This document shows, one piece after another, positions 1 to 5,509 of a stretch of DNA of 9,718 nt. A program made the translations under genes and the position numbers. The notes beneath the pieces were generated by a model. It saw nothing but the letters and a program-made list of their open reading frames with translations, was not told where the DNA came from and made no database searches. The DNA comes from Euryarchaeota archaeon UBA33 (GTDB lineage: Archaea; Thermoplasmatota; E2; DHVEG-1): NCBI GenBank assembly GCA_002506745.1, contig DAYE01000087.1, forward strand, positions 277 through 9,994, written 5' to 3'. The stretch's first letter is position 1; each line of letters opens with the position of its first letter.

Positions 1-3
1 TCC

Positions 4-21
4 GGGTTTTTCTTTTTTTCT
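4..21 (+). terminator. T-rich tract, possible terminator of an upstream gene
   Basis: A GGG is followed by T5, C and T7 at the left edge, before the promoter of the next gene. Archaeal transcription often ends in T tracts, so this could end a rightward transcript entering from outside the window. No gene body is visible to its left, so the assignment rests on composition only. Confidence 0.25.
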
Positions 22-57
22 ACGCAATGGATAAAAAAGGAAGAAAGACACTCCTCT

Positions 58-72
58 GAAGATTTATATATG
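58..72 (+). promoter_or_regulatory. TATA-box promoter of the propeller protein gene
   Basis: TTTATATAT at 63-71 matches the archaeal TATA box. Its centre lies about 44 nt before the ATG at 111, which predicts transcription starting near 90-95 and a leader of roughly 15-20 nt. The sequence just before the ATG contains AGGGGA (105-110), too close to the start to act as a normally spaced Shine-Dalgarno, so initiation may depend on the short leader rather than on this purine run. Confidence 0.55.
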
Positions 73-110
73 AAGTCGTTCTATAGTATTACCCTTAGAA
101 ACACAGGGGA

Positions 111-1769
111 ATGAGTCTGATCAAAAAGAGGTTGCTGAAGAATTGCATTATATTGCTATGCGCTGTTTCAATGTTCATGATGATGATACCAGGGAATGCA
201 AGAGAATCGGGAGGTCCGTTTCCAGTTAAAACAGCGACGATAAAACAAATTCAGGGAGAATCTGGTGGTGGTCTTCAAAATTCTTCTTGGCCGATGTTTC
301 TTCACGATATCAAACATACTGGAAGAAGTCCGTACGCCCCAGTGGGTAACTGGTTGACAGTAACATGGGATTTCAAGATGAAAGGAATGGTAGATTCTTC
401 ACCAGTCGTGGATACAAACGGTACCCTCTACATTGGAGCAGATGAAGACAATTGTCTTTTTGCAATCAACCCTGATGGAACCGAGAAATGGCGAGCGAAC
501 ATAGGCGCCATACTTGCTACACCAACGGTCGGCACGGATGGAACGATTTATATCGGCACTGTCTATGGAAATCTCTATGCGTTCTATCCAAACGGTACTC
601 AACAATGGCAAGTCAATTTAGGAACCGATAGTTGGACTGTATCTTCACCTGTTATTGACCCGAACGGGATAATTTATACAGCCTCAGTCGACAGCTGCTC
701 CGTATACGCCATATATCCAAATGGGACAATCAAATGGACGTACCCGACCAACGGTTGGATCTATTCCGATCCAGCACTCGCGGACGACTGCACGGTCTAT
801 ATTGGTTCAAACGATTATAATCTCTATGCCATTAATCCAAATGGAACCCTGAAATGGAAATATTCGGCGAAGGATTGTGTTCAAGAAGCAATTGCAATTG
901 ATTCGAACGGAAACATCTGTTTCGGCTCCTGGGATGCATACCTCTATAGCCTCTATCCAAACGGGACCTTACGATGGAAATACCGCACTGGCGGCTCTAT
1001 CGATTCTTCCCCAGTGATTACAGAGGACGATGCCGTAATCATCGGAAACAATTCAGGCAGACTCACCTGCGTGAATCCCGATGGAACCTTACGATGGCAA
1101 TTCCGCCCCTCGGTAAGTTCAATCGTCTCATCACCGGCAATCGATTTACGAGGTACGGTCTATTGTGCATCCGATGACCATTATCTCTACGCCCTTGATA
1201 GCAACGGCACGCTCTTATGGAGACGTTCTTTAGGCTATTACTACTTTTCTTCCCTGATCATCACCGAGGATGGCACCATGTATCTCGCCGGAGCATACCC
1301 CGGGGGCGGCTCGGAAATGTTTTATACCCTTCTCCATGCACTAGGATCAATGAACAACACCAAACCAAACCCGCCCTCAATCACCGGGGATGAAAACGGC
1401 CATGTCCGCAGAAAACATGTATACACAATCGTCTCAACCGACCCCGACAATGACAACATCTCCTACTACATCGACTGGGGAGACGACAAGTCCACCGACT
1501 GGACGACTCCAACACCATCAGGCCAAGCCATTACACTATCCCACACCTGGCAGAAAAAAGGTACATACACTGTTAAAGTAAAAGCCCGCGACGAACACCT
1601 CATGGAGAGCGACTGGGGATCACTATCGGTCACCATGCCGTTGTCGTATGAACCGCCACATTTCCGATTCTTTGATTGGTTATTCGAACGATTTCCCAAT
1701 GCATTCCCAATATTACACCGTCTTCTATTTCGAAATTATTTAATTACAGACAAAGTTAATAATTTCTAA
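111..1769 (+). CDS. Secreted PQQ-like beta-propeller protein with a PKD domain
   Basis: The 552-aa product is probably exported and sits outside the membrane; its ligand is unknown. Residues 1-30 are a signal peptide (KKR, then a hydrophobic stretch, with likely cleavage after GNA at 30); there is no lipobox. Residues 59-75 (SSWPMFLHDIKHTGRSPY) are the lead-in often seen before PQQ-like repeats. Eight blades follow, each about 40 residues: Trp at 86, 127, 166, 209, 249, 289, 329 and 370, usually after (N/D)GTxxW, with a final blade at 371-412. Many blades carry an NGT sequon. A PKD-like domain spans about 417-509 (YYIDWGDD, then GTYTVKVKARD). The end, 511-552, has no membrane helix but a Phe/Pro-rich tail with RFPNAFPILHRLL at 527-539. 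The ATG at 111 is chosen because it gives a complete signal peptide and because a TAG closes the frame upstream. PQQ binding is not implied; such repeats are often structural or adhesive. The gene stands alone with its own promoter. Confidence 0.85.
   Translation: MSLIKKRLLKNCIILLCAVSMFMMMIPGNARESGGPFPVKTATIKQIQGESGGGLQNSSWPMFLHDIKHTGRSPYAPVGNWLTVTWDFKMKGMVDSSPVVDTNGTLYIGADEDNCLFAINPDGTEKWRANIGAILATPTVGTDGTIYIGTVYGNLYAFYPNGTQQWQVNLGTDSWTVSSPVIDPNGIIYTASVDSCSVYAIYPNGTIKWTYPTNGWIYSDPALADDCTVYIGSNDYNLYAINPNGTLKWKYSAKDCVQEAIAIDSNGNICFGSWDAYLYSLYPNGTLRWKYRTGGSIDSSPVITEDDAVIIGNNSGRLTCVNPDGTLRWQFRPSVSSIVSSPAIDLRGTVYCASDDHYLYALDSNGTLLWRRSLGYYYFSSLIITEDGTMYLAGAYPGGGSEMFYTLLHALGSMNNTKPNPPSITGDENGHVRRKHVYTIVSTDPDNDNISYYIDWGDDKSTDWTTPTPSGQAITLSHTWQKKGTYTVKVKARDEHLMESDWGSLSVTMPLSYEPPHFRFFDWLFERFPNAFPILHRLLFRNYLITDKVNNF
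963..1106 (+). repeat. Near-identical DNA of adjacent propeller blades
   Basis: Positions 963-986 and 1083-1106 match at 21 of 24 bases and lie exactly 120 bp (40 codons, one blade) apart. They encode the GTLRW strand ends of blades five and six (W289 and W329). The other blades are much less alike at the DNA level, so this pair may reflect a recent blade duplication or gene conversion. Confidence 0.5.
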
Positions 1770-1814
1770 AATCGCCAATAGCTTTGTGATAAAAAATATT
1801 TTCTACTTTTTTTT
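1770..1814. terminator. Convergent termination region with T tracts on both strands
   Basis: Only 33 nt separate the stop of the propeller gene (1769) from the stop of the minus-strand zinc-ribbon gene (1803). For the rightward transcript there is a T8 run at 1807-1814, which overlaps the Lys-rich 3' end of the opposing gene. For the leftward transcript, the A-rich stretch 1790-1796 reads as a T run. This suits archaeal T-tract termination for both genes. No strong hairpin is visible. Confidence 0.4.
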
Positions 1815-1943
1815 CCGTGGTTTATCCCAATACGGACTTTTACATTTCGGACATACCATCGGTTTTTCCCGAATTTTTGTTATCCACTCGTGCCCACATC
1901 GTTGACACATACATTTGAAGACTTTTACTTCTTCAATACTCAT
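1803..1943 (-). CDS. Small zinc-ribbon protein (46 aa)
   Basis: This reads as a 46-aa protein with one treble-clef/zinc-ribbon unit: C13-x2-C16 followed by GHEW, then C31-P-K-C34, and a basic end with KSPYWDKPRKKK. A further Cys lies at 11. Small proteins of this pattern (CxxCGHEW ... CPxCKSPYW) are, as far as I recall, common in archaea and in some bacteria, and no function is firmly known to me; nucleic-acid binding is plausible from the basic tail. The start is well fixed: an in-frame TGA lies two codons upstream of the ATG (TGA CTA ATG). A TATA box sits about 27 nt before the ATG, so the mRNA is likely leaderless, and no Shine-Dalgarno is seen. The stop is TAG. The gene converges on the propeller gene and diverges from the transposase; its own promoter makes a residual ORF unlikely. 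Confidence 0.8.
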   Translation of the reverse strand: MSIEEVKVFKCMCQRCGHEWITKIREKPMVCPKCKSPYWDKPRKKK

Positions 1944-1963
1944 TAGTCAAAGTATGAGAATTT

Positions 1964-1976
1964 CATTATATAAAGT
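1964..1976 (-). promoter_or_regulatory. TATA box for the 46-aa zinc-ribbon gene
   Basis: Read on the minus strand, 1974-1966 gives TTTATATAA. Its centre is about 27 nt from the ATG at 1943, the spacing expected if transcription starts at or next to the start codon. This supports both the small gene and a leaderless transcript. Confidence 0.6.
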
Positions 1977-2036
1977 TACCTAAGGTATATTATTCAAGGT
2001 AAGGTTTAAATACCAAGAAATATATACCTTAAGTAA
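1976..2036. repeat. Long imperfect inverted repeat in the divergent promoter region
   Basis: The arm at 1976-1990 (TTACCTAAGGTATAT) and the arm at 2022-2036 (ATATACCTTAAGTAA) are complementary at 14 of 15 positions, with 31 nt between them. The repeat lies between the promoter of the zinc-ribbon gene and the start of the transposase gene and encloses the TATA-like TTTAAATA at 2005-2012. It could be an operator for a dimeric regulator, a cruciform, or part of the end of the insertion sequence. I did not find a third copy to the right of the transposase, which argues against a simple terminal repeat. Confidence 0.6.
2003..2026 (+). promoter_or_regulatory. Probable transposase promoter (two overlapping TATA candidates)
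   Basis: TTTAAATA at 2005-2012 is a good archaeal TATA box and would place the transcript start near 2033-2036, giving a leader of about 60 nt. A second candidate, AAATATATA at 2018-2026, would start transcription near 2047. In both cases the hairpin at 2053-2081 falls in the leader. Confidence 0.45.
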
Positions 2037-2052
2037 TACATTGAAAGTATAT

Positions 2053-2081
2053 ACCAAGGAAGGGATATGACCTTCCTTGGT
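2053..2081 (+). promoter_or_regulatory. Perfect 11-bp hairpin in the transposase leader
   Basis: ACCAAGGAAGG at 2053-2063 and CCTTCCTTGGT at 2071-2081 are fully complementary, with a 7-nt loop (GATATGA). The hairpin ends three bases before the GGAGA ribosome binding site (2084-2088) of the transposase ATG at 2095. It may modulate translation or block read-in from outside promoters, a known means of keeping transposase expression low. The left arm shares ATACCAAG with 2010-2017. Confidence 0.6.
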
Positions 2082-2094
2082 TTGGAGACATCGA

Positions 2095-3666
2095 ATGCGG
2101 TCAAGCAATCAAACTATCTCCAGAAAAACCATAGAACTGGAGATTTATAAAACCTTCGAGACACTCAAAAATAAAAGGATTATCAAGATAGCTGATTTCC
2201 TTAAAGCATTCGATACAACATCATTTCAAGGGCGCGAATACCGAAAAATAAAATTCTCCCATGAATCTCTCTTCAAGCTTGTTTTATTTCAGAAACTCAA
2301 AGGCATAAGATTCCACACCAAACTCACCAAATACCTCAGACAAAATCCATCCGAAAAATTCAAACTCGGATTCACACAGACACCAGACAGAACATAGATC
2401 GGGTACTTCGTCAACCATATCCTCAATGATGAAACAAAGGCACTCATCGATTTTACCGCAGCAACGATAGAAGATATCTCAGAAAAATTCGGTATACTCC
2501 TTGATGTTAAAACCCTTGAAATAGAGAAACAAAAGAAGGAAACCAAAGAACGAAACCAATGTATTCAGAAGAATGAAAAAACCAAAGAGATTTGTAGATT
2601 GTTTAAGAAAAGATTTGCCCCATTCATCAATCTGAATCTGAAGAATAATACTATTTACAAAAAGAATCAATTCATCGACCTTCTCATCCATATGGGGATG
2701 ACCAAGGATTTCGCGGAGAACGGGTCAAAGACCTACAAGGAACTACGGGGAATGCATAACCAAGATGCTGACACCTTGCTCTATCATCTCAAGAATTATG
2801 AAGACTCCAAGGATCTCCATCGAATGTTCTCCACCTTGTTTGAGATCGTATGGGAGATGGCCAGGAAGATCAACCTGTTTGATATCAAAAAACACTATGA
2901 TGTCGCAATAGATTTTACAGAGTGGTATTTCTATGGCGATCGTGGTGCGCCGATGGTTGTCGGGAAAGAACCAGAACGTGGAACTTCAAAATGCTACAAG
3001 TTCGCAACCATCAATATCGTTGAATCTGGGAAACGATTTACACTCCTCGCTTTGCCTGTCGGACCTTTCGATAGGAAAGAAGAAATCCTGAGAAAACTCT
3101 TAGGGTATGTTCTTGAACGGATCAAGATACGAAGAGTCTATGTTGACCGAGGATATTGTGACTCATATACGATTAAAATTTTCAACAATCTCCATCTGAA
3201 ATATCTCATGCCATGTTCTCAATATTCAACGGTCAGGGATATTTTAAAAATCACATCTGCACCTTCAATTATTACAGATTTTGAGATGAAAGACGTCACA
3301 TTCAATCTGGTAATTGTTGAAGAGGAAGATAACAACGGAGAGATCGTGAAACGAGCGTTTGCCACAAACGAAACGTTTGAAGAAAACGATGTCAGCCTAA
3401 CAGAACGATTATTCCTTCTTTACGGGAAACGTTGGGGAATCGAAACCAGCTACCGCGTAAAGAAGCACTCCTATCTTCCCAAGACAACCTCAAAAAATTA
3501 TCTCATCAGATTGTTTTATTTCATGTTCTCAGTATTGCTCTATAATCTTTGGATACTTGCTGACATTTTAATTTGGCTTGCATTGTTTGGAGTCGTAAAA
3601 GAAGATCATCTGATTACATCGAAATATTTTGGAACTGTGCTCTATACGATTGATCCAGGAGGATAA
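2095..3666 (+). pseudogene. IS4-superfamily (ISH3-like) DDE transposase interrupted by one in-frame TAG
   Basis: A single frame of 523 codons runs from the ATG at 2095 (GGAGA at 2084-2088, 6 nt upstream) to TAA at 3664-3666. The only interruption is TAG at 2395-2397 (codon 101). Without the stop, the product has an N-terminal helical, presumably DNA-binding, part and a DDE nuclease core: D273 (AIDFTEWYFYGD), D351 (YVDRGYC) and E450 (YGKRWGIETSYRVKK). The last fits the IS4 signature Y(2)R(3)E(6)K exactly (Y443, R446, E450, K457). The order of motifs, including a Phe-rich C-terminal helix after TTSK, resembles haloarchaeal transposases I remember. As annotated with standard stops, only a 100-aa N-terminal fragment would be made; the 422 codons after the TAG lack a well-placed ATG for restart. 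Either this is a recently inactivated copy, or the TAG is read through (pyrrolysine or suppression). Another possible start, TTG at 2077, lies inside the hairpin and is less likely. Confidence 0.75.
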
Positions 3667-3690
3667 CAAATATGTCCTCCAACTTGTTTT
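3658..3690 (+). terminator. Hairpin plus T run after the transposase
   Basis: GGAGGATA at 3658-3665 pairs with TGTCCTCC at 3673-3680 (eight pairs, one a G-T wobble) around a 7-nt loop. A T-rich stretch (TTGTTTTT, 3684-3691) follows ten or so bases later. The hairpin overlaps the stop codon. It fits a terminator for the transposase transcript and may also be part of the right end of the element. Confidence 0.5.
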
Positions 3691-3913
3691 TATACTTTTG
3701 AATTAGTGTAAAGTAGATTTCTATCCTCTGTTTTTTGATTTTTTAACCTGTTTTTACCCTGTAAAATCATTATTTTACTCCATATGAGTCTCATTAGAAT
3801 GACTACAACTGCTCATTTCGTCCAGTTCTATGCTCTTCCTATCCTACCTTCGGAACTACTGGGTTGACCCAAATGTTTATGGGCATCGGACATATGTTCC
3901 TTGGGTAAGAGTA
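3691..3913 (+). other. T-rich intergenic region before purH
   Basis: This stretch has no gene that I can support. It holds T runs at 3731-3736, 3739-3744 and 3751-3755 on the plus strand, a 7-bp hairpin GTAAAAT/ATTTTAC at 3761-3778 with a 4-nt loop, and a short palindrome ATGAGTCTCAT at 3784-3794. The T runs could stop transcription leaving the insertion sequence before it reaches purH; the rest is presumably promoter DNA. Confidence 0.45.
3872..3884 (+). promoter_or_regulatory. Candidate purH promoter
   Basis: GTTTATGGG at 3875-3883, preceded by ACCCAAA, is a fair TATA/BRE-like site about 35 nt before the purH ATG at 3914. It predicts a leader of around 10 nt, in keeping with the lack of a strong Shine-Dalgarno. 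The match to TTTATATA is incomplete, so this is a best guess. Confidence 0.3.
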
Positions 3914-5464
3914 ATGGAATACCGAACTGCTCTGATAAGTGTCTACGATAAGGAAGGTATTGTTGATTTTTCGAAGGGGCTCACAAAGCTGGGGATCCGT
4001 ATTCTATCGACCGGTGGCACCGCCGCTGTTTTAGATAAGGCTGGTATCGCGTTTACAGAGGTGTCTGCTGTGACTGGGTTTCCTGAGATGCTTGATGGGA
4101 GAGTCAAAACCCTTCATCCGATTATTCATGCTGGGATCCTTGCTCGACGCGATAACAAAGAGCACCAAAAAACCCTCAAAGATCATCATATCGATTGGAT
4201 TGATGTTGTCGTGTGTAATCTCTATCCTTTTGAGATGACCATACAAAAACCTAAAATCAGCATCGAGGAGGTCATTGAAAACATCGATATCGGTGGACCT
4301 ACGCTCATTCGGGCAGCTGCGAAGAACTACAATGATGTTATCGTAGTCACCAGCCCAAATCAATATCCAGAGATTCTCACCGCCTTACAAACAAAAAAAG
4401 GTGTATCACGGAATCATCGTGAAGCGTTAGCCGTTCAAGCATATGCACATACCGCCCAGTATGATGCGATGATCGCACAGTATCTGAGAAATCGATGGAC
4501 TGAGGAGCTTTTACCACAGGATTTTTCAGTCACTATGCGAAAAATCCAGGAGATGCGCTATGGGGAAAACCCGCATCAGAAAGGCGCGTTTTATCAAAGC
4601 CTTCCTCCAACTGAAGAACCCTGCATAGCCACTGCAGAACAGCTGCAAGGTAAAGAACTCTCATTTAACAACATCCTTGATGCGAACTGCGCGATTGAAT
4701 GTATCAAGGAATTCAGAAAACCTTCTTGCGTGATCATCAAACATGCGACCCCATGTGGGATTGCGACTGCACCAACATTGCTTCAAGCCTGGCATGATGC
4801 GTACGCAACCGATATCTATTCTCCTTATGGTGGTATCGTCGCGTTTAACGGGGATCTACAAAAAGATGTTGCACAGGAGCTTTCAAAGTATTACCTTGAA
4901 GTGATTGTCGCACCAAGTTTTGCAGAAGAGACTCAAATGTTGTTCCATGAAAAGAAAAACCTTAGACTATTGAAGCTTCAGGGGTTGGAAAATGAACACA
5001 AGCGGAAAGGTCTGGATATCCGCAGTGTCGTCGGAGGATTTCTCATACAGGAAAGAGACGTATGGTTCGCCGACCAGAACACCTGGAAGGTCGTCACAAC
5101 CACCACACCAACAAGTGAAGACCTTGTTTCTATGGATTTTGCAGTACGATGCGTCAAACACATCAAATCGAACTCCGTGGTGTTTGTCAAGGGCACACGG
5201 ACAGTTGGTATCGGAGGAGGACAGACATCCCGTGTTGACGCGGCCTGGATTGCCACCCACAAAGGCAAAGACAACATCAAAGGATCAATCATGGCCAGTG
5301 ATGCGTTCTTTCCCTTCAGGGACGCGGTGGATGTCGCGGTGAACGCAGGGGTAAAAGCAATCATTCAACCCGGGGGATCTATCCGGGATGCTGAAGTGAT
5401 TCAGGCGGCAAACGAACATGGGATAGGAATGGTGTTCACGGGTCAGAGATACTTCCGACATTAA
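3914..5464 (+). CDS. purH: Bifunctional AICAR transformylase/IMP cyclohydrolase
   Basis: PurH carries out the last two steps of IMP synthesis: formyl transfer from 10-formyl-THF to AICAR, then ring closure of FAICAR. The 516-aa product has the usual family length. The N-terminal MGS-like cyclohydrolase domain (about 1-145) shows LISVYDKEGI, STGGT at 32-36, the block TGFPEMLDGRVKTLHP at 54-69, NLYPFE and IDIGGPTLIRAAAKN at 124-138. The transformylase domain follows, with MRYGENPHQ at 214-222, LSFNNILDAN, the catalytic Lys-His pair K276-H277 (IIKHATPCG), GGIVAFN, KSNSVVF, TVGIGGGQTSRVDA and the end VFTGQRYFRH. In many bacterial homologues the motif is KHANPCG; the Thr here is a mild variation. 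I choose the ATG at 3914 because MEYRTALISVYDK matches the family start; the frame stays open upstream to an ATG at 3830, but those 28 residues do not look like PurH. Archaea solve these steps in several ways (PurP/PurO or PurH), so the lineage here uses the PurH route. arcS follows 45 nt downstream. Confidence 0.95.
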   Translation: MEYRTALISVYDKEGIVDFSKGLTKLGIRILSTGGTAAVLDKAGIAFTEVSAVTGFPEMLDGRVKTLHPIIHAGILARRDNKEHQKTLKDHHIDWIDVVVCNLYPFEMTIQKPKISIEEVIENIDIGGPTLIRAAAKNYNDVIVVTSPNQYPEILTALQTKKGVSRNHREALAVQAYAHTAQYDAMIAQYLRNRWTEELLPQDFSVTMRKIQEMRYGENPHQKGAFYQSLPPTEEPCIATAEQLQGKELSFNNILDANCAIECIKEFRKPSCVIIKHATPCGIATAPTLLQAWHDAYATDIYSPYGGIVAFNGDLQKDVAQELSKYYLEVIVAPSFAEETQMLFHEKKNLRLLKLQGLENEHKRKGLDIRSVVGGFLIQERDVWFADQNTWKVVTTTTPTSEDLVSMDFAVRCVKHIKSNSVVFVKGTRTVGIGGGQTSRVDAAWIATHKGKDNIKGSIMASDAFFPFRDAVDVAVNAGVKAIIQPGGSIRDAEVIQAANEHGIGMVFTGQRYFRH

Positions 5465-5493
5465 AGAGAAAACTAAATGTTCTTAAAGAGAAC
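5461..5493 (+). repeat. Direct and inverted repeats between purH and arcS
   Basis: TTAAAGAGAA occurs at 5461-5470 (overlapping the purH stop) and again at 5483-5492, 22 bp apart, about two DNA turns. The second copy is part of an inverted repeat GTTCT-TAAAG-AGAAC at 5479-5493. This could bind a regulator or be a processing site in a purH-arcS transcript. The elements are short and could also be chance. Confidence 0.35.
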
Positions 5494-5509
5494 GCATTAT
5501 CAGTGACCA

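Larger units (their letters stand above)
2044..3698 (+). mobile_element. Insertion sequence, IS4-superfamily (ISH3-like); ends uncertain
   Basis: The element is defined by its transposase. Proposed ends are the 8-bp inverted match AAAGTATA at 2044-2051 and TATACTTT at 3691-3698. Inward from these, the left sequence (to about 2068) and the reverse complement of the right sequence (to about 3671) stay loosely alike, sharing a CAAG and a purine-rich block, but only with gaps. I see no clear target-site duplication outside either end. The existence of the element is much more secure than its boundaries. It sits between the zinc-ribbon gene and purH and seems not to break a host gene. Confidence 0.5.

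Noticed and set aside
1741..1805. Readthrough of the zinc-ribbon TAG as a recoded codon
   Set aside because: The next 20 codons encode a hydrophobic AT-rich stretch without family resemblance, and the KSPYWDKPRKKK end is a natural terminus.
2599..3666. A separate 355-aa transposase gene starting at TTG 2599
   Set aside because: The frame is the same as the upstream part and is open all the way back to the TAG at 2395, with no ribosome site at 2599. It is one interrupted transposase.
3784..3794. ATGAGTCTCAT palindrome as a purH operator
   Set aside because: Five-base arms occur often by chance, and nothing else supports a binding site there.
3830..3913. Upstream ATG that would extend PurH by 28 residues
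   Set aside because: The extra residues do not resemble the family N-terminus, they contain the probable promoter, and MEYRTALISVYDK at 3914 is the normal PurH start.
4978..5364. Open frames of about 97-128 codons on the strand opposite purH, and a 116-codon plus-strand frame at 4992-5342
   Set aside because: They lie wholly within the strongly conserved purH frame, and their translations show no recognisable domain or composition.
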